Assembly: GCF_014926585.1 (NCBI RefSeq)
Contig: NZ_CP045422.1
Span: forward strand, 3,130,001-3,194,000
Direction of reading: 5' to 3'
From: Devosia beringensis
GTDB taxonomy: Bacteria > Pseudomonadota > Alphaproteobacteria > Rhizobiales > Devosiaceae
Length of the DNA stretch: 64,000 bases
The notes under the pieces are model-generated. The model did no database searches. It was given only the letters and a program-made list of their open reading frames with translations, and was not told where the DNA came from. The translations under genes and the position numbers were made by a program. Below, piece after piece: positions 18,418 to 26,764 of this stretch (positions are counted from its first letter, which is position 1; each line of letters starts with the position of its first letter).

Positions 18418-18768
18418 TCAGGCGATCAGGTCCTTGAGGCGCGCCTGTGACTCCTCGGGAATGATGCTAGCACCGATGCGGATGATCAGTTGCTCCATGG
18501 TCTGAGGGGTTGGCGACAGGGCGCCAGCGATGACGGCCGCGGCAAAGGTCGAGGTGCGATCGCGATCGGGCGGGCTTGGCTTGAAGTCCTCGCTCGGCTG
18601 CGCTTCTGACTTGGGAAACTGGCCGCCATTGCTGGCGGTCGAGCTCTTGGCGACTGTCGGCGTGCTGTCGGCCAGAATCGGCCGTTCGCCGGCGGCTGGC
18701 CGCTGGCGAACTTCCTGAACGGCGATGGACCCCGATAGAGCCACGTGGGGCATTACTGGACTGATCAT
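18418..18768 (-). CDS. Small protein of unknown function in the flagellar block
   Basis: A 116-residue protein I do not recognise. The first 75 residues are rich in Pro, Ser, Thr and charged residues and look disordered; the last 35 (TMEQLIIRIGASIIPEESQA, RLKDLIA) could fold as two helices. It has no signal peptide or cysteine. The start at 18768 has AGGA about nine bases upstream, and a terminator follows. It lies between flagellin 2 and the FlgN-like gene on the same strand, with a 103-base gap before it. The position suggests a flagellar accessory or regulatory role, but nothing in the sequence proves it. Confidence 0.55.
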   Translation of the reverse strand: MISPVMPHVALSGSIAVQEVRQRPAAGERPILADSTPTVAKSSTASNGGQFPKSEAQPSEDFKPSPPDRDRTSTFAAAVIAGALSPTPQTMEQLIIRIGASIIPEESQARLKDLIA

Positions 18769-18871
18769 GACGCTATCCTCGCATCAACAAAATGCCATCG
18801 AATAGCGTTGCGACAAAGGATTTTAGAATCGATTACTTGGTTTGCTTAAAGTTGAGTCAAAATGATGCGAG

Positions 18872-19339
18872 TCAAAGGGCGCGGTTGACTGCAATTCCCC
18901 GCGCAGAATTGGCTGGGTCTGCTGTTATCGTGCCGGCGCGACCATAAGCCTTTGCCTTGTCCTGCTGGCCGACCATGCGCGCCACATCGGTCAGGATGTC
19001 CTCGGTGACGGTGCGGGCGGTGGCAAGGACGCGCAGGTTCTCGGCCATCTGCGTGGCTAGGGCCTCGTGTCCGTGCCGCAGGCGATCGATGGCCTGGGGG
19101 GCTTCGCGCTTGAGCCGTTCGGTCTGGCGCTGCACGGAGCGGGCGAAGCTGACATAGTCCTGCGCCAACCGCGCCTTGTCGGGCGTGAGTACACTGGCTT
19201 GGCGCAGGTGACCGGCGCGCAGCAGGGTAGTTTCCTGGTTCATGACATTGACCAGGGCGGCCAGGGCGGATTCGGCCATCTGGCACAGCTCGTTGGCTGG
19301 CAGATTGTCGAGGGCGGCGAGGCGGGCTGCAGCGGTCAT
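18872..19339 (-). CDS. FlgN-like flagellar export chaperone
   Basis: A 155-residue all-helical protein. The pattern VNVMNQETTLLRAGHLRQA, then LTPDKARLAQDYV, resembles the FlgN family of chaperones, which deliver FlgK and FlgL to the export gate. The C-terminal end SARGIAVNRAL is typical of alphaproteobacterial members. There is no signal peptide. The start overlaps the rod-binding gene by four bases (ATGA), so it is translated from the flgI operon. Sequence similarity across the FlgN family is low, so the call rests on pattern and context. Confidence 0.65.
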   Translation of the reverse strand: MTAAARLAALDNLPANELCQMAESALAALVNVMNQETTLLRAGHLRQASVLTPDKARLAQDYVSFARSVQRQTERLKREAPQAIDRLRHGHEALATQMAENLRVLATARTVTEDILTDVARMVGQQDKAKAYGRAGTITADPANSARGIAVNRAL

Positions 19340-19665
19340 TTATAGGCTCCGGTCGTCGGCATGATATTGTTCTGGTTATTGGCCGCTTCCTGCATGGCGA
19401 GCAGGTCGGGCAGCAATTGTTCGGCAATGCCCAGGCCGCCATTCTGCGCCATGGTGTCGGCGATCTGTTCGGCCTGCATCGAGCGCCAGGTATCCTCGCC
19501 AAAGCCGCCGCCCATGACGGACTCATCGGTCTTGATGGAGGAGAAGAGCTGCTTGGTGAGGGTATTGAGGAAGACGCCCTCGAATTCCTCGGCCTGCTGG
19601 CGGACCTTGGCGATCTGCCGCGGGGTGAGGCTGGAGTCGGGGCGGTTGGCGTTGAGGATATCCAT
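19336..19665 (-). CDS. Rod-binding protein (FlgJ N-terminal type, CheL-like)
   Basis: A 109-residue protein equal to the N-terminal rod-capping half of enteric FlgJ. The family core is visible: QAEEFEGVFLNTLTKQLFSS, then GGFGEDTWRSMQAEQIAD and NGGLGIAEQLL. The muramidase domain of enteric FlgJ is absent, as is normal in alphaproteobacteria, where the gene was also called cheL. The protein acts in the periplasm during rod growth, although it carries no signal peptide and travels by the flagellar export system. It starts within the last base of flgI and overlaps the next gene by four bases. Confidence 0.85.
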   Translation of the reverse strand: MDILNANRPDSSLTPRQIAKVRQQAEEFEGVFLNTLTKQLFSSIKTDESVMGGGFGEDTWRSMQAEQIADTMAQNGGLGIAEQLLPDLLAMQEAANNQNNIMPTTGAYK

Positions 19666-20789
19666 CAGATCACCTCGATTTCGGCCTGCAAGGCGCCGGT
19701 AGCCTTGATGGCCTGCAGGATGGCGATCAGGTCACGCGGCGAAATGCCCAGGGCGTTGAGGCCATCCACTAGCTGCTGCAGCGTGACGGACTCATCGACG
19801 ACGGCGAGCGCCGTTTCCGAGAGGTTGGCATTGATCTGGGTATTGGGCTCAACGGCGGTCTGGCCATTGGTCAACGGGTTCGGCTGCACCACTGTCGGGT
19901 TTTCCGCAATGGTGACGGTCAGGTTGGACTGGGCGACGGCGACGCTCGAAACACGCACATCCTTGCCCATGACGATGATGCCGGAATTCTCGTCGATGAC
20001 GATCTTGGCTGTCTGATCGGTTTCCACCATCAACTGCTCGATATCGGTCAGCAGGTCGACAATGTTGCCGTTGAAGCCAGGCGGAATGGTCACGCGCACG
20101 GTGGCCGGATCCTCCGGCGTGGCGGTGGGGGCGCCGATGAAGTCGTTGACGGCCATAGCAATGCGGCGCGCCGTGGTCAGGTCCGGGTTGCGCAAAGCCA
20201 GGCGCAGCGAGGTCTGGGCGCCCAGGTGAAAGTCGATCTCGCGCTCGATCAGGGCGCCTGAGGCGATGCGGCCGGTGGTGGGGACACCAGAGACGATGCT
20301 GGCGGCATCGCCGCCGGCGCTGAAGCCGTTGATCAGCACCGGCCCCTGGGCAATGGCGTAAACCTCGCCGTCGGCCGCCAGCAGGGGGGTGACCAGCAGG
20401 GTGCCGCCCTGCAGGCTGTCGCTGTCGCCCAAAGCGGCCACAGACACATCAAGGCGGGTGCCCTGTGTGCCGAAGGCCGGCAGGTTGGCGGTGACCATGA
20501 CGGCGGCGACATTGGCGGTGCGGACATTCTCGCCGGCGGTGTTGACGCCGAGGCGCTCCAGCATGGATTGCAGGGATTGCTTGGTGAAGGGCGCATTGTT
20601 GAGACTGTCGCCGGTGCCGTTAAGACCGACGACGAGACCGTAGCCGACCAACTGGTTATCGCGCACGCCTTCGAAGCTGACAATGTCCTTGATACGGGCG
20701 GCGGCGGCCTGGGCCGGGACGTTCGGGATCAGCGCCATGGCCGTATAGAGCGCCGCCAGGATCAATCTTGGCATCAATGTTCTGGTCAT
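19665..20789 (-). CDS. flgI: Flagellar P-ring protein FlgI
   Basis: A 374-residue P-ring subunit. A signal peptide (MTRTLMPRLILAALYTAMA, cleaved near AQAAA) leads to the signature RIKDIVSFEGVRDNQLVGYG and VVGLNGTGDS. Later blocks VMVTANLPAFGTQGTRLDV, NDFIG, VVDESVTLQQLVDGLNALG and SPRDLIAILQAIKATGALQ are typical. I chose the start at 20789, preceded by GGGGA; the longer frame adds 17 residues that do not look like a signal sequence. It is the first gene of flgI - rod-binding protein - FlgN-like and is divergent from fliX, as in Caulobacter. Confidence 0.95.
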   Translation of the reverse strand: MTRTLMPRLILAALYTAMALIPNVPAQAAAARIKDIVSFEGVRDNQLVGYGLVVGLNGTGDSLNNAPFTKQSLQSMLERLGVNTAGENVRTANVAAVMVTANLPAFGTQGTRLDVSVAALGDSDSLQGGTLLVTPLLAADGEVYAIAQGPVLINGFSAGGDAASIVSGVPTTGRIASGALIEREIDFHLGAQTSLRLALRNPDLTTARRIAMAVNDFIGAPTATPEDPATVRVTIPPGFNGNIVDLLTDIEQLMVETDQTAKIVIDENSGIIVMGKDVRVSSVAVAQSNLTVTIAENPTVVQPNPLTNGQTAVEPNTQINANLSETALAVVDESVTLQQLVDGLNALGISPRDLIAILQAIKATGALQAEIEVI

Positions 20790-20845
20790 GCTGGTCCCCG
20801 ATCTGGGCCGCACCATCCCCATGGCGTGGCATTCGGGCATTGCAT

Positions 20846-20861
20846 TGCGAAAACTGTGCCA
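20846..20861 (-). promoter_or_regulatory. Sigma-54 promoter of the flgI operon
   Basis: TGGCACAGTTTTCGCA (minus strand) fits TGGCAC-N5-TTGCA with one mismatch; the -24 GG and -12 GC are at the correct distance. It is 57 bases upstream of the flgI start codon. Confidence 0.7.
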
Positions 20862-20967
20862 GTTCGCTATGGATGGTCTATCTATTTGATATTAAACGTT
20901 GTTATCGCTGAGTTTAGATGCCGCTGCCCGTTGCCAGACGGTGACCAAGCAATTCTTGCCGGGTATG

Positions 20968-20982
20968 TTAAAGCCTTGTTAA
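20968..20982. promoter_or_regulatory. CtrA-type site upstream of fliX
   Basis: TTAA AGCCTTG TTAA is a perfect TTAA-N7-TTAA element, 54 bases upstream of fliX. In Caulobacter fliX is under CtrA control, so position and identity agree. Confidence 0.65.
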
Positions 20983-21035
20983 GGGTTTGCGGCAGATTTT
21001 GCCGGCACATCATCAAGATGATTTGAGTCCAGCTT

Positions 21036-21455
21036 TTGCGCATCGACACCAATAATCGCACCACCGGCGTCGGCAAGAGCGGCTCAGCCGGCCGCTCGGG
21101 CACCCGTGCGGACTTTGTGCCTGCAGGGACGGACGGACCGGCGCGCGTGGCCGGATCGGCGCCAGTAGCCGGCACCACCGGCATTGATGCCATCCTGGCG
21201 CTGCAGGCCGTGGATGGACCGCTCGAGGGCAAGAAGAAGGCGCTGCGGCGGGGCCGGACGCTGCTCGATACTCTTGATGAGATCAAGGCCGATCTGCTGG
21301 TCGGGCAGGTGAGCGCGGAGCGTCTTGATGCCCTGAGCGCCATGTTGGCCCAGGTGCGCGAACGCTCCGAGCCGGCGCTTGATTCCGTGCTCGACGACAT
21401 CGACCTGCGGGTCCGGGTGGAACTGGCCAAGCTCGGGCGCTATCCGGCCCCCTGA
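21036..21455 (+). CDS. fliX: Flagellar assembly regulator FliX
   Basis: A 139-residue FliX, the class II protein that couples completion of the early basal body to activity of the sigma-54 activator FlbD. After a variable Gly/Ala-rich N terminus, the conserved C-terminal half is present: IDAILALQAV, KALRRGRTLLDTLDEIKADL, LDALSAMLAQVRER and LDDIDLRVRVELAKLGR. The start codon is TTG at 21036 (MRI..., the usual FliX N terminus); the ATG at 21018 runs into a stop. The gene is divergent from flgI, the Caulobacter arrangement, and has a CtrA-type site in front. Confidence 0.85.
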   Translation: MRIDTNNRTTGVGKSGSAGRSGTRADFVPAGTDGPARVAGSAPVAGTTGIDAILALQAVDGPLEGKKKALRRGRTLLDTLDEIKADLLVGQVSAERLDALSAMLAQVRERSEPALDSVLDDIDLRVRVELAKLGRYPAP

Positions 21456-21605
21456 GAGTCAGTCATCAAAGTGTTGCTGATGGTGGGCTATGCGCCTGCA
21501 GCGCAGGCATTTTGCATATTAATCACAGCAAATTTCGGCGCTTGCGAGGGTGGCCAAGCGCGCATATAACGCGCGTTCAGGGGCACATTGGAGTTGAGTC
21601 TGCCG

Positions 21606-22025
21606 ATGACTTCGATTGCAGAAGTAGTTGAATACCGGCCCAGTGACGACGAGCCGTTCATGAACCCGCGCCAGCGCGAATATTTTCGCGGCAAGCTGAA
21701 TGCGTGGAAGGAAGATATCCTGCGCGAAAGCCGGGAGACTCTGGACAGCCTGCAGGAAGAGAACCAGAATCATCCGGACATGGCCGACCGCGCCAGTTCG
21801 GAAAGCGACCGGTCGCTTGAACTGCGGACACGCGATCGCCAGCGCAAGCTGATTTCCAAGATCGATGCTGCGCTCAAGCGCATCGAAGACGGCAGCTACG
21901 GCTATTGCGAGGAAACCGGCGACCCGATCGGCCTGGCGCGGCTGGATGCTCGACCGATTGCCACGCTGAGCCTGGAAGCCCAGGAAATGCACGAGCGCCG
22001 CGAAAAGGTCTATCGCGACGAATAG
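21606..22025 (+). CDS. dksA: RNA polymerase-binding regulator DksA
   Basis: A 139-residue DksA. The coiled coil is built from PRQREYFRGKLNAWKEDILR to the DMADRASSESDR tip, which contains the two acidic residues that enter the polymerase secondary channel. The C-terminal zinc-finger region keeps only one of the four zinc cysteines (YGYCEETGDPIGLARLDARP); such cysteine-poor DksA proteins are common in alphaproteobacteria. Together with ppGpp it should adjust transcription of rRNA and biosynthetic operons. I use ATG 21606 and not the TTG 18 bases earlier. A strong terminator follows. Confidence 0.9.
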   Translation: MTSIAEVVEYRPSDDEPFMNPRQREYFRGKLNAWKEDILRESRETLDSLQEENQNHPDMADRASSESDRSLELRTRDRQRKLISKIDAALKRIEDGSYGYCEETGDPIGLARLDARPIATLSLEAQEMHERREKVYRDE

Positions 22026-22043
22026 AGAGCGACGAAATTTCTC

Positions 22044-22069
22044 AAGGGCCCGCAGCGATGCGGGCCCTT
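22044..22069 (+). terminator. Terminator of dksA
   Basis: AAGGGCCCGCA and TGCGGGCCCTT arms with a GCGA tetraloop are followed by TTTGTGTTT. It separates dksA from the convergent arsenic operon. Confidence 0.9.
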
Positions 22070-22101
22070 TTGTGTTTGCAGAACAGCCGCCCTGATCCCG
22101 G

Positions 22102-22809
22102 CTATGCCTTGGCCGGATCGATTGCTGCTGCCTGCTTTTCGGCGTCCTGCTTGCGCTCGCTATAGCGCGAGGTGAGATAGGGGGCGATGCCGCGATTGAC
22201 GAGGGTGAACTTTACCAGTTCCTCCATCACATCGACCACCCGATCATAATAGGACGAGGGCTTCATCCGCCCGGCTTCGTCAAATTCCTGAAATGCCTTG
22301 GCGACCGAGGACTGGTTGGGAATGGTGACCATGCGCATCCAGCGGCCCAGAATGCGCATCTGGTTGAGGGCATTGAAGGATTGCGAGCCGCCCGACACCT
22401 GCATGACGGCGAGAGTTCGCCCCTGGGTGGGGCGGATCGAGCCGCCGGGCAGGGGGATCCAGTCGATCTGGGCCTTGAGCACTGCGCTCATGGCGCCGTG
22501 CCGCTCCGGGCTGGTCCAGACCTGGCCTTCCGACCACAGCATCAGTTCGCGCAGTTCCACGACCTTGGGATGGGTGTCTGGCGCGTCATTGGGCAGCGGC
22601 AGGCCATTGGCGTGAAAGACCTTTACCTCGGCGCCAAAGGCCTCGAGCAGGCGCTGCGCTTCAAAGGTCAGGAAGCGGCTATAAGAGCGCTCGCGCAGCG
22701 AGCCATAGAGCATCAGGATACGCGGCTTGTGACCGGTGGGGCGGTCAGCGAGCTGGGTCAGATCGGGGATGGCGAAGGCGGCGTCACGGATATTGGGCAG
22801 ATCAGACAA
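22102..22809 (-). CDS. arsH: Organoarsenical/NADPH-dependent flavoprotein ArsH
   Basis: A 235-residue ArsH. The flavodoxin-like phosphate loop [11 protein letters not shown] binds FMN; downstream blocks [44 protein letters not shown] and [13 protein letters not shown] are diagnostic. Characterised members oxidise trivalent methylarsenicals to less toxic pentavalent forms using NADPH. It is the last gene of the arsenic operon, and its start overlaps the end of the glutaredoxin-type arsC by eight bases. Confidence 0.93.
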   Translation of the reverse strand: MSDLPNIRDAAFAIPDLTQLADRPTGHKPRILMLYGSLRERSYSRFLTFEAQRLLEAFGAEVKVFHANGLPLPNDAPDTHPKVVELRELMLWSEGQVWTSPERHGAMSAVLKAQIDWIPLPGGSIRPTQGRTLAVMQVSGGSQSFNALNQMRILGRWMRMVTIPNQSSVAKAFQEFDEAGRMKPSSYYDRVVDVMEELVKFTLVNRGIAPYLTSRYSERKQDAEKQAAAIDPAKA

Positions 22810-23220
22810 GGCGCCGGCCCTGGGCGTCGATGATGACTTCCCCGTCTTCCTTGGTGAAGGGGCCGATCTCCGGGTTTTCCAGAATATCGAGGACCAGTTC
22901 GGACGGGCGGCACAGGCGCACGCCGCGCGGGGTCTCGACGAAGGGCCGGTTGATCAGGATGGGGTGTGCCAGCATGGCGTCCAGCAGGGCATCATCGGCC
23001 AGCGCCGCATCGCCGAGGCCAAGCTCGGCATAGGGCGTATCCTTCTGCCTTATGGCCTGGCGGACGGTGAGCCCGGCATCGGCGATCAGCTGCTGCAGGC
23101 GGGTACGGCTGGGCGGGTTGGTGCGATAGTCGATGATGATCGGCGCGACGCCGGACTGGCGGATCATGGCCAGGGTGTTGCGCGAGGTGCCGCATTCTGG
23201 ATTGTGATAGATGGTGACGG

Positions 23221-23224
<4 letters not shown>
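22802..23224 (-). CDS. arsC: Arsenate reductase, glutaredoxin-coupled type
   Basis: A 140-residue ArsC of the E. coli plasmid type. The catalytic cysteine is C11 in [10 protein letters not shown], and the basic triad residues are visible in [19 protein letters not shown]. It reduces arsenate to arsenite with glutathione and glutaredoxin. It overlaps the upstream transporter gene by four bases and arsH by eight. It is the second arsenate reductase type of the operon; the other is a tyrosine-phosphatase-like ArsC. Confidence 0.92.
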
Positions 23225-24279
<1,055 letters not shown>

Positions 24280-24282
24280 GGA

Positions 24283-24810
24283 TCAGGCCACGCTGGCAGG
24301 TTTGCTGGTGGAGCCTTCCATGGCGCCGATGGTCTTGAGGCTGGCCTTGAGTGCCAGCCGGTCGATCGAGGCGTGGGGCAGGCTGGCAAAGGCGGTTATG
24401 CGGTTGCGCATGAAGCGCAGGGCGTCCTCGAAGGCGGCGCGCTGCTTGAATTCAGGGGGCGGTACGGAGGCCGGGTCGCTGATGCCCCAATGGGCGGTCA
24501 TGGGGTGGCCGGGCCAGATCGGGCAGGTTTCGCCGGCGGCGTCGTCGCAGACGGTGAAGATGAAATCCATGGTCGGCGCATCGGGAGCGGCGAATTCTTC
24601 CCAGGATTTCGAGCGCAGGCCGGCGGTGGAGATGCCGGCTTTGTCGAGCATTTCGAGGGCCATCGGGTTCACTGCACCTTTAGGGTGCGAGCCGGCCGAA
24701 AAGGCGCGAAAGCGCTTATCATCGAGATGGTTCATCACCGCTTCGCCGATGATGGAACGGGCCGAGTTGCCGGTGCAGAGGAACAGGACGTTATAGACAC
24801 GCTCAGACAT
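24283..24810 (-). CDS. Arsenate reductase, low-molecular-weight phosphatase type
   Basis: A 175-residue protein with the PTP-like loop LFLCTGNSARS (nucleophile C12). Other cysteines lie in FIFTVCDDAAGETCPIWPG, which in this family carries the disulfide relay to thioredoxin. The start at 24810 (MSERVYNVLF) is preferred; the longer frame overlaps arsR completely. It gives the operon a thioredoxin-coupled reductase besides the glutaredoxin-coupled one. It overlaps arsR by eight bases. Confidence 0.92.
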   Translation of the reverse strand: MSERVYNVLFLCTGNSARSIIGEAVMNHLDDKRFRAFSAGSHPKGAVNPMALEMLDKAGISTAGLRSKSWEEFAAPDAPTMDFIFTVCDDAAGETCPIWPGHPMTAHWGISDPASVPPPEFKQRAAFEDALRFMRNRITAFASLPHASIDRLALKASLKTIGAMEGSTSKPASVA

Positions 24811-25159
24811 GATGCGCCTCCTTGGGGGTGCAGCAGGGGGTGATATCGGCGATGAGGGGATTGCAGAGCTCGGGGCGGCCGCCACAGCAGTCCTGCACCA
24901 GGAAATTGGCGATCTCGCGCACCCGCTCAAGCACGGCGCGATAGACGATCGAACGGCCCTGGCGGTCGGCCTCGATCAGGCCGGCCCGCGTCAGGATGGC
25001 CAGGTGGGTCGACATGGTATTTTGCGGAATATCGAGCTGGCGCGCGATCTCGCCGGCCGGCAGGCCGTCCGGCTCCTGGGCCATGATGAGCCGGAACGCG
25101 TCGAGGCGGGTAGCCTGCGAGAGCGCGGTGAAGACATCGATGGCGTGGCTGGTTTCCAT
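24803..25159 (-). CDS. arsR: Arsenic-responsive repressor ArsR
   Basis: A 118-residue ArsR/SmtB winged-helix repressor. The DNA-recognition part is LPAGEIARQLDIPQNTMSTH. Candidate arsenite ligands are C91, C92 and C99 (DCCGGRPELC), placed after the dimerisation helix, with a further C109-C110 pair near the end. A C-terminal CC-x-C site resembles that of Acidithiobacillus-type ArsR and not the N-terminal site of plasmid R773. It is the first gene of the operon and starts directly beside an inverted repeat, so it should repress its own transcription until arsenite binds. Confidence 0.92.
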   Translation of the reverse strand: METSHAIDVFTALSQATRLDAFRLIMAQEPDGLPAGEIARQLDIPQNTMSTHLAILTRAGLIEADRQGRSIVYRAVLERVREIANFLVQDCCGGRPELCNPLIADITPCCTPKEAHHV

Positions 25160-25180
25160 ATATCGGGATTTATCGATATA
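25159..25180. promoter_or_regulatory. Probable ArsR operator
   Basis: Arms TATATCG and CGATATA enclose eight bases right at the arsR start codon. The position suits a repressor site and implies a very short leader for the ars transcript. Confidence 0.55.
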
Positions 25181-25247
25181 ATGGACTGTTGTAAAGAGGC
25201 GCCAGGTGGCGAGGCCGGTCGGCCCCGCCAGATCGGTGCCGTGCGGC

Positions 25248-25667
25248 TCAGAAGCCGAATACCGTGGTCACGCCCGACTGGTTGTCGCCAAACTGGCCGC
25301 ACTGGCCCTGGCTGTTATTGCCGAACTGGAACAGGGCGCAATTGTTGTTATTGCCGCGCTGGTCGATGGTGCCCCGATGACCATTGCCGTCCTGGACGAT
25401 CAGGCCGGTATTGTTGCGGCCCTGCTGATTGAAGCCGGCGCTGTTGAAATTGCCGTTCTGCCGTACCGTGGCGCCGGGTTCGGATACACCATTGACCAAA
25501 GCAAGCGCCAAGAGCCCGAGGCCGAGCACCTGCTGCTCCTGCGCGCCCTGCGGGGCGAAGCTGAAGCTGAACTGACCATCAGCCATGGCAGGGGTCGACA
25601 GGCTCGCGGCACTGATGACCAGGGCTGCCGCGGCGACAGCAAGGGTTTTGATGAACTTGGTGGTCAT
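25248..25667 (-). CDS. Curlin-like amyloid repeat protein, second copy
   Basis: A 139-residue exported protein. After a signal peptide (MTTKFIKTLAVAAAALVISA, cleavage near PAMADG), the C-terminal half has degenerate curlin repeats: VRQNGNFNSAGFNQQGRNN, then VQDGNGHRGTIDQRGNN and FQFGNNSQGQ. The spacing of Gln, Asn and Gly is that of CsgA/CsgB. A Leu-rich segment (VLGLGLLALALVNG) separates signal and repeats, which is unusual and may be an anchor or nucleator feature. Two cysteines occur in the repeats. It is downstream of csgH and the other curlin gene on the same strand. Confidence 0.75.
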   Translation of the reverse strand: MTTKFIKTLAVAAAALVISAASLSTPAMADGQFSFSFAPQGAQEQQVLGLGLLALALVNGVSEPGATVRQNGNFNSAGFNQQGRNNTGLIVQDGNGHRGTIDQRGNNNNCALFQFGNNSQGQCGQFGDNQSGVTTVFGF

Positions 25668-25782
25668 GGCAGGTCTCCGGGTGATCATGTGTGGCTGATG
25701 ACTGAAGTTTAGGAGCTGGCGGCTGAACCGGTCTGGAGCGGGGCGTTCATTTGCGGTTCAGCCGCCGGTCGGGCCGCGGTCC

Positions 25783-26166
25783 TCACGTGAAGAGGGCGCC
25801 TGGCTGTGTGCAGTCGATGCTCTGTCCGTCCAGGGTGATCGAGAAATCAACGCTGTAGCGTGCATCGTCCCCGATCATCATCTGGCCGACGGCAATGGTC
25901 TGATTGGCTGGGACGGTGAAGCTGCCACCCTGGCTGATGTTTGAGGAATTGCCGCCACCCCGACTTTCAAGGACCAGGCGATAGTCGCCGCTGGCCGGTT
26001 TGGGGCTGGTGACCATGGCCTCGATGGTGCGCATGCCGTTCTGGCTATGCTCGACAATTTCGCACTGAACAGTGCTGCCATCGGGGCCGGCCAGGCCGGC
26101 CGTTGCGGCGGCTGCAGCCAGGCCCAGGCCGACAAGCAGGGGCAGGGCGCGGGTAAGCTGGCTCAT
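25783..26166 (-). CDS. csgH: CsgH-type curli chaperone
   Basis: A 127-residue exported protein with a signal peptide (MSQLTRALPLLVGLGLAAAA) and a small beta-sandwich. The segments VQCEIVEHSQNGMRTIEAMV, GDYRLVLESRGGGNSSNISQ, GGSFTVPANQTIAVGQMMIG and YSVDFSITLDGQ match CsgH, the alphaproteobacterial counterpart of CsgC that prevents premature amyloid formation in the periplasm. Two cysteines (C35 and C119) may form a disulfide. The start at 26166 was taken from the signal peptide; the open frame extends much further upstream. It sits between two curlin genes. Confidence 0.85.
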   Translation of the reverse strand: MSQLTRALPLLVGLGLAAAAATAGLAGPDGSTVQCEIVEHSQNGMRTIEAMVTSPKPASGDYRLVLESRGGGNSSNISQGGSFTVPANQTIAVGQMMIGDDARYSVDFSITLDGQSIDCTQPGALFT

Positions 26167-26236
26167 GGGGGTCACTCCTTGTGGTGGCGATGGTTCGTAG
26201 CTGGCGAAGGGTAATGCCGTTTCCGCTGGGCGGGGA

Positions 26237-26668
26237 TTAGTCGCAGACCTGGACAAAGGCGGTGACATTGCCCGAGCCGCCCTGGACGACATTGGCGTTG
26301 CAGCCATTGCCGACCTGCACGCCGGCAGCAATATTGCCATTGCCGTCCTGGGTGATGACGCTGGTGTGGTTGTCGCCGAACTGGCCGATGCCGGCAGCGT
26401 TGCGGTTGCCGCGCTGGATGGTTTCGGCGCGGTTGTAATTGCCCTCCTGGCCGATGGCGCCGATATTGCGATCGCCGGTCTGGCGGCCGGTGGCGGTGTT
26501 CCAGTTGCCGCGCTGCTGCACGCCGAGGCGGTTGTACCAGCCGGTCTGGCTGCCGCCGGCGCTCTGGCTGAAGCCGTACTGATTGATGAAGACATCATTG
26601 GCCATGGTGGGGACGGCGCTGACGGCGATGAGGGCGGCGATCGCGGTGGTAATGATGGTGCGCTTCAT
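26237..26668 (-). CDS. Curlin-like amyloid repeat protein, first copy
   Basis: A 143-residue exported protein with a signal peptide (MKRTIITTAIAALIAVSAVP, cleavage near TMAND). The mature part is made of five or six curlin repeats: INQYGFSQSAGGSQTGWYNR, VQQRGNWNTATGRQTG, IGQEGNYNRAETIQRGN, IGQFGDNHTSVITQDGN and VQVGNGCNANVVQGGSGN. This is the CsgA/CsgB pattern. It is the first gene of the curlin-csgH-curlin group. No csgD, csgE, csgF or csgG is in the window, so secretion parts must be elsewhere or the fibre uses another route. Confidence 0.82.
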   Translation of the reverse strand: MKRTIITTAIAALIAVSAVPTMANDVFINQYGFSQSAGGSQTGWYNRLGVQQRGNWNTATGRQTGDRNIGAIGQEGNYNRAETIQRGNRNAAGIGQFGDNHTSVITQDGNGNIAAGVQVGNGCNANVVQGGSGNVTAFVQVCD

Positions 26669-26764
26669 GGTGGCTCTCCTGGATGGCTGCGCTCCCGGCG
26701 AAGCGCTTCTTGCCGATGCCCCAGAGATAGTCCCCTGCCGCCGAACCGAGCCTGAACCTGCAAT

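Noticed and set aside
25783-26598. 271-codon frame covering csgH and the first curlin gene
   Set aside because: The upstream part is the curlin gene read in the wrong frame; a signal peptide begins at 26166 and defines the CsgH start.
25248-26668. CRISPR-like repeats in the curlin genes
   Set aside because: The periodic sequence is in coding frame and gives the Gln/Asn/Gly curlin repeats; there are no constant repeats with unique spacers.
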